NCBI GenBank assembly: GCA_937766455.1
Contig: CALLXD010000023.1
Span: 16,013-80,012, forward strand
DNA from: Vicinamibacterales bacterium
GTDB taxonomy: Bacteria; Acidobacteriota; Vicinamibacteria; Vicinamibacterales; UBA8438
Reading direction: 5' to 3'
DNA: 64,000 nucleotides
Shown: positions 26,642 through 34,796 of the stretch, one piece after another
Position numbering within the stretch: position 1 is the stretch's first letter
Layout of the letters: every line of letters begins with the position of its first letter
Position numbers and translations under genes: made by a program
Notes under the pieces: model-generated
What the model was told of the DNA's origin: nothing
The model's database searches: none
What the model saw: only the letters and a program-made list of their open reading frames with translations

Positions 26642-26871
26642 CGAGCGTCTCGTTCGGCGCGAATCACGCGCGCGGGTGACGGCGTCACGCTGCGCTTTGG
26701 TCGAGCGGACAGGCGATCGAGCATCTCCTGCCGGGACGGCCGATCGAGCGCCTTGCGCACCTCGCGCAGGATGAAGTCAGACATGGTCATGCCTTCCGTC
26801 GCGGCTCGCGCTTTCAAGCGCCGATGCACGGCGTTCGGAATATTGCGAATCTGGACCATTGTCGTGGACAT
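26638..26871 (-). CDS. FitA-like ribbon-helix-helix antitoxin, 77 aa
   Basis: MVQIRNIPNAVHRRLKARAA and EGMTMSDFILREVRKAL form the ribbon-helix-helix DNA-binding fold of FitA/VapB antitoxins. The Arg-rich C-terminal tail would wrap the toxin. It is first in the operon. A good promoter lies directly upstream with almost no leader, so the mRNA may be leaderless. The complex probably represses its own promoter. Confidence 0.85.
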   Translation of the reverse strand: MSTTMVQIRNIPNAVHRRLKARAATEGMTMSDFILREVRKALDRPSRQEMLDRLSARPKRSVTPSPARVIRAERDAR

Positions 26872-26877
26872 GTTATT

Positions 26878-26906
26878 AGTATGATTTCATCGTTTTTTCA
26901 TGTCAA
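26878..26906 (-). promoter_or_regulatory. Promoter of the toxin-antitoxin operon, likely leaderless
   Basis: Minus-strand TTGACA (26906-26901) and CATACT (26883-26878) are separated by 17 bp. The ATG of the antitoxin begins at 26871, only 6 bases after the -10 box, so the start of transcription should coincide with the start codon. The inverted arms ATGA/TCAT around the -10 may serve as operator. Confidence 0.6.
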
Positions 26907-26933
26907 CAATGCCGTCTCTCGCGAAACGCACCG

Positions 26934-26959
26934 GGTCGGCAAGCGCTAGAACAGCTTCA
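26934..26959. repeat. Right direct repeat flanking the toxin-antitoxin cassette
   Basis: 26-bp copy of the left repeat (26213-26245) lacking its 7-bp internal duplication. It holds the last codons and stop of moeA. The 688 bp between the copies is exactly the toxin-antitoxin module. Confidence 0.85.
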
Positions 26960-28169
26960 CTTCGACCGTCTCACCCGCCTCCACGATGTCTGTCTGGGCG
27001 GGAATTTCAATGTATCCGTCCGCTTGCGACATGCTGGTGATGTCGCCTGATGCCTTGAAGGCGGCCACGGCCGTACCGTCGACCACCCTGACTGTGTAGA
27101 ACTGATGGCGCCCGGTTGTGGACACGATGCGCTGTGCGGCCGGCACGGTGACCGACTGGAACCGGTGCACCGGCAGGCGGGCCAGTTGGCGTAGGACCGG
27201 GACGAGCAACATGTAGGCGTTGGACAAACACGACGTCGGATAGCCCGGCATGCCCAGCACCGGGGTGGCGCCAATGGTGCCGAATACGGTGGGTTTGCCC
27301 GGCTTCACGGCGATGCCGTGGAACAGGATCTCTCCCTTCAACCGGATGACGTCCACGGTCAGGTCACGTTCCCCCACCGAACTGCCGCCGGAGAAGACCA
27401 GGATGTCGTTATCAAGACAGGCATCCACGGTCTTGCCGAGCTCGTCGAGGTTGTCCGGGGCGGTTGGCAGCGCGACCGCCACGCCACCGTGCTCGCGGAT
27501 GACAGACCCCAAGGTAAATCGATTGATGTCGTAGATCTGGCCCGGGCCGAGTGGTGTCCCGGGGGCGATGATCTCGTTTCCCGTGGACAGGATGGCCACC
27601 CGGGGCTTGGCGTAGACCTCGATCACGCCGATGCCCAGCGCCGCGATGGAACCGACCCGACTCGGGGTCAACAAGTCGCCTGGCTGCAGCAGTTGCGCAC
27701 CGGTCGTGATATCCGCTCCCTGGCGACCCACATGCTGCCGTGGGTAGACGGGCTTAAAGATGGCGACGCGGTCCCCGTCCAGCCGGTTGGTTTCCTCCAC
27801 CATGACCACCGCGTCGGCGCCGTCCGGCATCGGCGCCCCGGTGGCGACCTGCGTGCATTGCCCGCTGACGAGCGTCTTGGACGGGACGCTGCCGGTGTGC
27901 ACGGTCTCCACGCATTCCAGCTCGGAGGGCTCCATGCGGCTGGCGCCGAAGGTGCTGTCGGCGACGACCGCGTAGCCATCCATGGCCGCGCGGTTGAACG
28001 GCGGCACGTCCTGGTCGGCCACCACCGGCACCGCCAGCACCCGCCCGACGCTCTCCTCGAGGTCAATCCGCTCAGTCCGGTCGAGCGGCACGGACGCACC
28101 CATGGCCAGCGCCAACGCCTCCTCGATAGGAATCGTCTTACGAATCGGCCGCATCTTTGTGCCAGTCAT
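26946..28169 (-). CDS. moeA: Molybdopterin molybdenumtransferase MoeA, 407 aa
   Basis: Inserts molybdate into adenylylated molybdopterin to give molybdenum cofactor. Typical motifs: VPPFNRAAMDGYAV-like DVPPFNRAAMDGYAVVADST, VATGAPMPDGADAVVMVEE, GDLLTPSRVGSIAALGIG, VAILSTGNEI, VFSGGSSVGERDLTVDVI, FHGIAVKPGKPT and LGMPGYPTSCLSNAYMLL. Full length, no signal peptide. The stop sits inside the right direct repeat. Pairs functionally with moaB/mogA 180 bp upstream. Confidence 0.96.
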   Translation of the reverse strand: MTGTKMRPIRKTIPIEEALALAMGASVPLDRTERIDLEESVGRVLAVPVVADQDVPPFNRAAMDGYAVVADSTFGASRMEPSELECVETVHTGSVPSKTLVSGQCTQVATGAPMPDGADAVVMVEETNRLDGDRVAIFKPVYPRQHVGRQGADITTGAQLLQPGDLLTPSRVGSIAALGIGVIEVYAKPRVAILSTGNEIIAPGTPLGPGQIYDINRFTLGSVIREHGGVAVALPTAPDNLDELGKTVDACLDNDILVFSGGSSVGERDLTVDVIRLKGEILFHGIAVKPGKPTVFGTIGATPVLGMPGYPTSCLSNAYMLLVPVLRQLARLPVHRFQSVTVPAAQRIVSTTGRHQFYTVRVVDGTAVAAFKASGDITSMSQADGYIEIPAQTDIVEAGETVEVKLF

Positions 28170-28283
28170 GATTCAGACAGCGCTTCGCCCAGAACCCCCG
28201 CGTGCGCGTCCCCGCTCCGCGGACGCCCGGCCATCCTCTGCCAGGCGTTTGCCGAGGATGCCACGCCGGTCGCACACAGCTTT

Positions 28284-28308
28284 CGTAGCAAGGCCCTTCA
28301 GGGCCGCC
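28284..28308 (+). repeat. REP-like palindromic element, copy 1
   Basis: CGTAGCAAGGCCCTTCAGGG plus CCGCC. The stem GGCCC-TTCA-GGGCC differs from copy 2 at 57201-57225 by changes on both arms that keep pairing. Lies in the moeA-moaB gap, which shows nothing else. Confidence 0.6.
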
Positions 28309-28349
28309 CCACCCGTGTCCCGTCTTCTGAGCCGCTCCCAGGTCTGCAT

Positions 28350-28853
28350 CTACCGCGTCACCTCCCGCACCAGGTGCCCCAGTTCCGGCAGTACCAAGCG
28401 CATCATGCCCAGACGCACCGCGTTCTTGGAACCGGGCAAAGAAATCAGAATCTTCCCACGTGCGGTTCCCGCGCAAGCGCGCGACAACATGGCGGACGGT
28501 CCGATCTCCTCAAAACTCAGCGCCCGGAACAGTTCGCCGAAGCCGTCAATCCGCTTGTCGATCAACGCGCTGACCACCTCGAAACTACCGTCTCGTCGGC
28601 TGATGCCGGTGCCCCCGGTCGTCAGCACCGCTTGCACCGCCTCGGTCTCCAGTTGCCGCTCGATCGCCGCCCGCAACGTGTCTGGTTCGTCCGGGACGAT
28701 CGCATGCCCCAGCACCTCGTGGTCGTCGCCACTCAGCAGCTCTCGCAGTAATCGTCCGCCGGTGTCATTCTCTTCCGTCCGCGTGTCGCTCACGGTCAGC
28801 ACATAACATCGGATGTGGCTCGGTGACGCAGCGCGGTGTTCATGATGACTCAT
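28350..28853 (-). CDS. Molybdenum cofactor protein of the MoaB/MogA family, 167 aa
   Basis: MoCF-biosynthesis fold: YVLTVSDTRTEENDTGGRLL, VQAVLTTGGTGISRRDGSFEV (molybdopterin-binding TTGGTG loop), FRALSFEEIGPSAMLSRACAG and ISLPGSKNAVRLGM. The family adenylylates molybdopterin before MoeA acts. MoaB and MogA are hard to separate by eye; the length and FEEIG motif favour MoaB. ATG 28853 was preferred over 28865 as the extra residues are not family-like. Confidence 0.9.
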   Translation of the reverse strand: MSHHEHRAASPSHIRCYVLTVSDTRTEENDTGGRLLRELLSGDDHEVLGHAIVPDEPDTLRAAIERQLETEAVQAVLTTGGTGISRRDGSFEVVSALIDKRIDGFGELFRALSFEEIGPSAMLSRACAGTARGKILISLPGSKNAVRLGMMRLVLPELGHLVREVTR

Positions 28854-28942
28854 CGGCCAGATCATAACTGCTGTCGCCGTGTGCGGTTGCGGCGTACGGC
28901 GGGCCTCTGGTTGCGCCGCCCCATTTGGTCTACCATCCGAGC

Positions 28943-30769
28943 GTGCGCCCCCTTGTCGTTTTCAGCCTCGTTGGCTGCGTGGCCGCCGGCGCGCTGCTCA
29001 TGGCAGCGCCGCCACCGGTCCCTTCCCAGCTTGACGCACCCGCCGCTCGTTGGGTGACCGAGACCCTCGCCGCGATGACGCTCGATCAGAAGGTCGGCCA
29101 GCTCATCCAGCCGTCGTTCCGCTCGACGTATCTGAGTAGCGACAGCGAGCGCTACGACACGCTCGTGTCACTCGTGCACGAACAGCATGTCGGCGGGTTC
29201 CTCTTGTTCGGAGGGCGCGAGCCGGCTCCGAACGTCCTGTTGAACGCAGGCTATTCACGGTCCGTGCTCGGCCAGTCACTCGCGGCCGCGTCCATTACGA
29301 ACCGGCTACAAGCTATCTCTGCGCTGCCGCTGCTCAACAGCGCCGACTTCGAAACCGGCGTCGGATTCAGGCTGACCGGAGCCACGACGTTTCCACGGGC
29401 CATGGCCTTCGGGGCGGCCGGCGACGACCGGCTGGCATTCGAAGCCGGGCGCATCACCGCCCGAGAAGGTCGCGCCCTCGGTATCCACGTCAATTTCGCG
29501 CCGGTGGCCGACGTCAACAACAACCCGCGGAACCCGGTCATCAACACCCGCTCGTTCGGCGAAGATCCCGCCGCGGTCGGAACCCTGGCCGCCGCCTACG
29601 TGCGCGGCCTGACCGAGGGCGGCATGCTGGCCACCTTGAAGCACTTCCCGGGACACGGCGACACCGACACCGACTCGCATCTCGGGCTGCCATTGATCTC
29701 GCATCCGCGCTCGCGGCTCGACCAGGTGGAGTTGCCGCCGTTTCAATCGGGCATCGAGGCGGGTGCGTCCGCCGTGATGACCTCGCACATCGAGCTGCCG
29801 AGCCTCGACCCACAGCCGGGTCGGCCTGCGACCCTCAGCTACCCCATCGTCACCGGTCTACTGCGCGAGGATCTGGGGTTTGACGGACTCGTCTATACCG
29901 ATTCCATGCGCATGCGCGGGGTCACCAACCTCGTCGAGCCCGGTGAAGCCGCGGTGGCCGCCATCAGTGCGGGTCATGACATCGTGCTGCACTCTCCGGA
30001 CGATCCAGCTGTGTTCTCGGGCCTGAGACAGGCGGTCGACGACGGGACGCTGACCCAGGCGCGTCTCGACGCGTCGGTGCAACGGGTCCTGGAGGCCAAA
30101 GCCCGACTTGGCCTTCACCGAAACCGGTCTGTCAGTGTCGATACGCTCCCGCTCGTGGTCGGTACCCGCGCCCATCGCGCCGTTGCCGCCGAAGTCAGCC
30201 GTCGCGGCATGACGCTCATCAAGGACGAACGTGGAGACGTGCCGTTGACGGTCCCGCGGTCCGCGTCGGTCCTCTATCTGTCGGTGCTCGACTATCCGTC
30301 CGGGTGGGGCAACGGTGCGCCAAGCCGGACCTTTCTCCCGGCGCTCACAGAACGCTGGCCCAATGTCACCGCAGTGGAGGTGTCCGACCGCACGTCCCGC
30401 GCCGAACTCGAACTCGTGCGCGCCAGCATCGACCGCTACGATGCCGTCGTCGCATCAGTCTTCGTCCGGACCGCCTCGTTCAGTGGGCGCATGGACCTCG
30501 CTCCCGATGTCGCCGACCTCTTGCGCGCCGTGGCTCGGGGCAGTGCCAGAACGGCGCGCCCGTTCGTGACCGTTTTCTTTGGCAATCCGTACGCCGCCAC
30601 CTTCCTGCCAGAGCTGCCGGCCATGCTGCTCACCTACGACTTCTACGATCTCGCCGAGGACAATGCCGTGCGGGCGATCACGGGGCAGGCACCCATCAAC
30701 GGCCACCTGCCAATCGCGCTGGGCGACCAATTCCCCGTCGGCCACGGATTGACCCGCCCGGGCCGGTGA
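28943..30769 (+). CDS. Glycoside hydrolase family 3 enzyme, exported, 608 aa
   Basis: A signal peptide (LVVFSLVGCVAAGALLMAA) precedes a GH3 barrel: MTLDQKVGQLIQPSF, VNFAPVADVNNNPRNPVINTRSFGEDP, TLKHFPGHGDTDTDSHLGLP and the nucleophile region LVYTDSMRMRGV. The NagZ-type HGDTDTDSH loop suggests an N-acetylhexosaminidase acting on cell-wall or chitin fragments. A second domain (SVLYLSVLDYPSGWGNGAPS onward) follows as in two-domain GH3. Start is uncertain: GTG 28943 gives a clean signal; TTG 28925 is possible. Confidence 0.88.
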   Translation: MRPLVVFSLVGCVAAGALLMAAPPPVPSQLDAPAARWVTETLAAMTLDQKVGQLIQPSFRSTYLSSDSERYDTLVSLVHEQHVGGFLLFGGREPAPNVLLNAGYSRSVLGQSLAAASITNRLQAISALPLLNSADFETGVGFRLTGATTFPRAMAFGAAGDDRLAFEAGRITAREGRALGIHVNFAPVADVNNNPRNPVINTRSFGEDPAAVGTLAAAYVRGLTEGGMLATLKHFPGHGDTDTDSHLGLPLISHPRSRLDQVELPPFQSGIEAGASAVMTSHIELPSLDPQPGRPATLSYPIVTGLLREDLGFDGLVYTDSMRMRGVTNLVEPGEAAVAAISAGHDIVLHSPDDPAVFSGLRQAVDDGTLTQARLDASVQRVLEAKARLGLHRNRSVSVDTLPLVVGTRAHRAVAAEVSRRGMTLIKDERGDVPLTVPRSASVLYLSVLDYPSGWGNGAPSRTFLPALTERWPNVTAVEVSDRTSRAELELVRASIDRYDAVVASVFVRTASFSGRMDLAPDVADLLRAVARGSARTARPFVTVFFGNPYAATFLPELPAMLLTYDFYDLAEDNAVRAITGQAPINGHLPIALGDQFPVGHGLTRPGR

Positions 30770-30827
30770 TATAATCCCGCAGCGGCAGCGGCGCCCCAGT
30801 CGGCGCCCCGACCAACGTCTCACCTAC

Positions 30828-30904
30828 GCGCCCTTAGCTCAGCTGGATAGAGCGTCCGGCTACGAACCGGGAGGTCGCAGGTTCGAATCCTGCAGGGCGC
30901 ACCA
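30828..30904 (+). tRNA. tRNA-Arg (anticodon ACG), CCA encoded
   Basis: Complete cloverleaf: acceptor GCGCCCT/AGGGCGC, D arm AGCTCAGCTGGATAGAGC, anticodon stem TCCGG/CCGGG with loop CTACGAA (anticodon ACG at 30862-30864), T arm with GTTCGAATC. Discriminator A then CCA at 30902-30904. A34 must be converted to inosine by TadA, encoded at 59164. Confidence 0.97.
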
Positions 30905-31261
30905 TTCTTTTACACCAACTGATATAGAGATCGGTGTCGGCGGGTCGTATGGAGTGTGCCCATTCTGGTGCCCATCCCGCGTCAATCGCGGCGGAAGGCG
31001 CAGGTTCTCGCCAACTTCACCCACCCGGTATCGCCGCCATCTCCGGCACACGACCGTCTGCCGACAGGCAAGCCCTCGTGCTTGAGCTGCCATGAGTCAC
31101 CTCGCGTTGAGCGGCGGGTATACCTGGCTGATCCCACACCGCTAGTCGACCTCGCGCGAGCGTCATAGCCCCAGCGCTTCCGCCTTGCCTGTGTCGCCCG
31201 AGAGTGGTCTGATGATGACTCATCATCAGTTACCGGCTCGCCCAGGACGAAGGAGAAGCAG
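30905..31261. other. Intergenic region between tRNA-Arg and the next gene
   Basis: No convincing gene. Frames on both strands are short, Arg-rich and without ribosome sites. The only structured element is the 21-bp palindrome at 31209-31229. Confidence 0.6.
31209..31229. promoter_or_regulatory. 21-bp palindrome, operator-like
   Basis: Perfect inverted repeat with arms CTGATGATGA and TCATCATCAG around a central C, ending 32 bases before the start codon at 31262. No T-run follows, so a regulator-binding site is more likely than a terminator. The binding protein is unknown. Confidence 0.5.
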
Positions 31262-33520
31262 ATGTTCACTCCCACAGTGACCCATCGGATGCAGCTACGG
31301 TCGACCCCACGTCGTCGGAACCGGCGACTGTCTCTGGCCGGGCTCGCCGGGTGTCTGGCCGTGGTCGGTCTGGTCGTCGTGCCGACCCTCGGCCAGGGGC
31401 AAGCGCCCGTCGACTACATCCAGGGCGTGGTCGAGACTGGCTCGGGACCCGAGGCCGGGGTCTGGGTCATCGCGGAGACGTCTGACCTACCGACCGAGTT
31501 CGTCAAGATCGTCGTCACCGATGACGACGGGCGCTTCATGTTGCCGGAGCTGCCCGACGCGATCTACGACGTCTGGGTGCGCGGCTACGGGCTGGTCGAC
31601 TCGACGCCGGTCGCGATCCGTCCCGGGGCCGAAGTGACGCTGGAGGCCACGCCGGCCAGGACCCCGGACGAGGCCGCTCGTGTCTATCCGGCCAACTACT
31701 GGTATTCCCTGCTCGAGGTTCCTGCGCCGAGCGAGTTCCCGGGGACCGGTCCCGACGGCAACGGGATCTCGGAGGGCATGCGCAGCCAGGCGCAGTGGCT
31801 CGACATGACCAAGCAGGGGTGCCAGCTGTGCCATCAGCTCGGCAACCTCGTGACCCGGGACATCACGCACCTGAGCCATCTCGACTTCGACTCGGCGTTC
31901 GAGGCGTGGGACCACCGGGTCCAGGCCGGGGTTCGCGGCGGCACCATGAGCTCGTTCATGAATCGGTTCGGTCGCCAGGCCGGGCTCGAGATGTACGCCG
32001 ACTGGACCGACCGGATCATGGCGGGCGAGACCCCGGACGCTCCGCCGCGGCCGAGTGGTCGCGAGCGTGACGTCGTGATCACGCTCTGGGACTGGGGCAA
32101 CGAGACCTCGTATATCCACGACGAGATCACGACGGACAAGTGGAACCCGGCGACGGTGAACGCCGGGGGCCCGGTCTACGGCGTCGACGGGGGCCACGGC
32201 TCACTGATCGAGCTGGACCCAGCGACCAATTCCTGGCGCACCATCGAGATCCCGGTGCTCGACCTGACGGAGAACGCCGCGGGCACGAGGTTCGCCCAGC
32301 GGTTCCCCGTGCCGTCGCCGTTCTATGGCGACGAGGCGCTGTGGCAGGCGCCGGCTGACCCACACAACCCGATGTTCGATGACAAGGGTCGGGTCTGGAT
32401 GACGACGAAGGTGAGAGGCAACGAGCTGCCCGGATGGTGCCAGGAGGGGTCGTCCAACAAGTACGCGCAGTACTACCCGACGAGCCGGAGCGGCCGGCAG
32501 GCGTCCTACTACGACCCTGCCACCGAAGAGTTCGGGCTCATCGACACCTGCTTCGGCACCCACCACCTGCACTTCGCGCCCGACGACGACCGCACGCTCT
32601 ACTTCAGCGGCGGTGGTGACGTCGTGGGCTGGATCAACACCCGGGTCTACGACGAGACCGGTGACGGTCAGCAGTCCCAGGGATGGTGTCCGCTGGTCGT
32701 CGACACCAACGGCGACGGTCGGATCACCAAGCCCTGGAACCAGCCGGTAGGGGCGCTGCGCAGCGTGGACGTCGGCGGCGGGGGAGAGCAACTCGAGGAC
32801 TTCGACTCGACGCTGGACACCCGCATGAGCCCGGGCAGCTACGGGATCATCGCCAACCCGGTCGATAACGTCGTCTGGGGCGGCGGCACCGAGTTTCCCG
32901 GTCGCATCTGGCGGGTTGAGCTGGGTGATGATCCGCCTGAGACGTGCAGGGCGGAGGTCTACGAGGTGCCGGTCATCGACGGCGAGGCTGCGGGCTTCGG
33001 CCCGCGCGGCATCGACGTCGATTCGAACGGCGTGATCTGGACCGCGCTGTCGGGGAGCAGTCACTTCGCGAGCTTTGACCGCAGCAAGTGTGGCGTGCTG
33101 AACGGACCCGAGGTCGTTGATTCCCAGCACTGCCAGGAGGGGTGGACCCTCTACGAGATTCCGGGGCCGAATATGAAGGGCACCGACGTGCGGGCGGACT
33201 TCCACTATTACAACTGGGTCGACATCTACGACACGCTCGGCCTCGGCGAGGATGTCCCGATTGCGAACGGCTCCGGGTCGGATTCGCTCCTGGCGCTCGA
33301 CCCGCAAACCGAGGAGTGGGTCGTCATGCGGGTGCCCTATCCGATGGGCTTCTACTCGCGTGGGCTCGACGGTCGCATCGATGATCGAGACGCGGGCTGG
33401 AAGGGGCGCGGCGTCTGGGCGAACTACGGCACCAATTTCAACTGGCACACCGAGGGCGGCAAGGGCACGACCAGCAAGATGGTCAAGTTCCAGGTCCGAC
33501 CCAACCCGCTGGCGAGATAG
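31262..33520 (+). CDS. Exported protein: carboxypeptidase-regulatory domain, CxxCH segment and propeller, 752 aa
   Basis: A long n-region and hydrophobic signal (LAGLAGCLAVVGLVVVPTLGQ) lead to a regulatory-like beta-sandwich (IQGVVETGSGPEAGVWVIAE, DGRFMLPELPDAIYDVWVRG). A helical segment with one haem-c motif follows (C187-Q-L-C190-H191, LGNLVTRDITHL). The C-terminal ~500 residues form a propeller resembling streptogramin-lyase-like or NHL proteins (GSLIELDPATNSW, GRVWMTTKVRG, GIDVDSNGVIWTALSGS). Likely periplasmic and electron-transferring. ATG 31262 follows AAGGAGAAGC. The next propeller gene begins 4 bases after its stop. Confidence 0.82.
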   Translation: MFTPTVTHRMQLRSTPRRRNRRLSLAGLAGCLAVVGLVVVPTLGQGQAPVDYIQGVVETGSGPEAGVWVIAETSDLPTEFVKIVVTDDDGRFMLPELPDAIYDVWVRGYGLVDSTPVAIRPGAEVTLEATPARTPDEAARVYPANYWYSLLEVPAPSEFPGTGPDGNGISEGMRSQAQWLDMTKQGCQLCHQLGNLVTRDITHLSHLDFDSAFEAWDHRVQAGVRGGTMSSFMNRFGRQAGLEMYADWTDRIMAGETPDAPPRPSGRERDVVITLWDWGNETSYIHDEITTDKWNPATVNAGGPVYGVDGGHGSLIELDPATNSWRTIEIPVLDLTENAAGTRFAQRFPVPSPFYGDEALWQAPADPHNPMFDDKGRVWMTTKVRGNELPGWCQEGSSNKYAQYYPTSRSGRQASYYDPATEEFGLIDTCFGTHHLHFAPDDDRTLYFSGGGDVVGWINTRVYDETGDGQQSQGWCPLVVDTNGDGRITKPWNQPVGALRSVDVGGGGEQLEDFDSTLDTRMSPGSYGIIANPVDNVVWGGGTEFPGRIWRVELGDDPPETCRAEVYEVPVIDGEAAGFGPRGIDVDSNGVIWTALSGSSHFASFDRSKCGVLNGPEVVDSQHCQEGWTLYEIPGPNMKGTDVRADFHYYNWVDIYDTLGLGEDVPIANGSGSDSLLALDPQTEEWVVMRVPYPMGFYSRGLDGRIDDRDAGWKGRGVWANYGTNFNWHTEGGKGTTSKMVKFQVRPNPLAR

Positions 33521-33524
33521 TCGC

Positions 33525-34592
33525 GTGAGAGTCCTGACTCGAACCGGCGTCCTGTGCACGGCGCTGCTCGTCTCGATCGGCGTGGTCACGCCGACCCACG
33601 CGCAGCCCAACCCATACGAGCAGGTCGATCCGCCGGTCCCACCGTCACATCTGAACGACGGGCGGTGGGGCGAGACCATCCAGGTCAGGGTGGGTCCCGC
33701 CGGGAATGTCTACGTCTACCACCGCTGCTTCAAGGCGGTGATGGGCGATCCCAACGTGGCGCCGGGGCACTCGGACGGGTTGACCGCCAATTGTCTGGGT
33801 CGGTGGTCGGGGTATCCGCCGGTGCTGAAGTTCTCTCGCGACGGACAGTTCCTGGACGGCTTCGGCGTTGGGCTCGTCGGCCGGCCCCACGGGTTCTCGG
33901 TGGATCACGAGGGGAACATGTGGCTCACCGACGTGGCGCTGGCGCCCGGCGAGATGGGTGCGGTGGTACACAAGCTGAACCCGGCCGGTGACCTGGTGAT
34001 GACACTCGGACAGCCGGGGGTGGTGGGTCAGGACCGCCAGACCTTCGATCGCCCGGCGAGTGTCGCCGTGGCCGAGAACGGCGACATCTTCGTTGCGGAC
34101 GGGGAGGGGCCCAACAACCGGATCGTCAAGTTCTCGCCGGAGGGACGCTATGTCATGGAGTGGGGTACCACCGGCGCGGGACCGGGTGAGTTCAGCACGC
34201 CCCATGACCTGGCGATCGACTCCCAGGGGCGTCTGTTCGTCGGCGACCGCGGCAACAGCCGGATCCAGATCTTCCAACCGGACGGCACCTTCGTCGACGA
34301 GTGGCGTCACTTCGGCCGACCGAGCGGCATCTACGTCAATCGGGCGACCGATACGCTCTACGTCACTGACTCCACCTCGAACTCGCGCACCAACCCGGGA
34401 GTGCGGAGAGGGATCTACATCGGCAGCGCGCGGACCGGTGAGCTCACGGCGTTCATTCCCGACCCAGATCTGGAGCTGGCGGACCAGACGCGGATCTCGG
34501 GTGCGTCGGGGATCACGTCCAGCCACGATGACTCGGTCGTGTACGCGGCCGACGTGGCGCCTTGGCGGATACGGAAGTATGTTCGACGCTGA
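33525..34592 (+). CDS. Exported NHL-type propeller protein, 355 aa
   Basis: GTG start 4 bases after the previous stop, so one operon. A signal peptide (GVLCTALLVSIGVVTPTHAQ) is followed by NHL repeats: GNVYVYHRCFK, GNMWLTDVALAPG, GDIFVADGEGPNNRIVKFSPEG, GRLFVGDRGNSRIQIFQPDG, and DTLYVTDSTSNS. Not a lipoprotein, unlike its relatives at 7929, 34797 and 46117. Likely a periplasmic binding or catalytic propeller; no proven function. Confidence 0.82.
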   Translation: MRVLTRTGVLCTALLVSIGVVTPTHAQPNPYEQVDPPVPPSHLNDGRWGETIQVRVGPAGNVYVYHRCFKAVMGDPNVAPGHSDGLTANCLGRWSGYPPVLKFSRDGQFLDGFGVGLVGRPHGFSVDHEGNMWLTDVALAPGEMGAVVHKLNPAGDLVMTLGQPGVVGQDRQTFDRPASVAVAENGDIFVADGEGPNNRIVKFSPEGRYVMEWGTTGAGPGEFSTPHDLAIDSQGRLFVGDRGNSRIQIFQPDGTFVDEWRHFGRPSGIYVNRATDTLYVTDSTSNSRTNPGVRRGIYIGSARTGELTAFIPDPDLELADQTRISGASGITSSHDDSVVYAADVAPWRIRKYVRR

Positions 34593-34594
34593 TA

Positions 34595-34628
34595 CGCACG
34601 GGGCAGGCAAGACGGAAAGCATCGAGCC
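34595..34628. repeat. 34-bp repeat, copy 1 of 2
   Basis: Identical to 37968-38001 (begins CGCACGGGGCAGG, ends CATCGAGCC). Here it lies directly after the propeller stop and is joined to a fragment of amidohydrolase coding sequence. Confidence 0.9.
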
Positions 34629-34679
34629 ACGACGGAACGCAGCATCGGCGCCGACCCTCCAGACAAAGTCGGTCTCATG
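34629..34679 (+). pseudogene. 51-bp fragment duplicated from the amidohydrolase gene
   Basis: Nearly identical to 38415-38465 inside the amidohydrolase (residues TTARSIGADPPDKVELM), with about four mismatches. It directly follows the 34-bp repeat, whereas at the other locus ~410 bp separate the two. So this is a deleted derivative of the 37968-38466 region, not a gene. Confidence 0.8.
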
Positions 34680-34796
34680 GTCCAACCGGCACGCTGTGAG
34701 GTCGCGCGCCTAGGTGCTCTGGTCGGCAAGTTGACAATGCCTGCTGGCGGGTCGCCGCCTGACGGGGTCCGTTCGACGGCGTCCACCGAGGAGAAC

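Noticed and set aside
27318..28751. 477-codon plus-strand frame
   Set aside because: Antisense to moeA and moaB, both of which are clear genes.
30860..31093. Minus-strand frame ending in LQDSNLRPPGS
   Set aside because: It is the antisense of tRNA-Arg. This peptide is a well-known database artefact from reading through tRNA genes.
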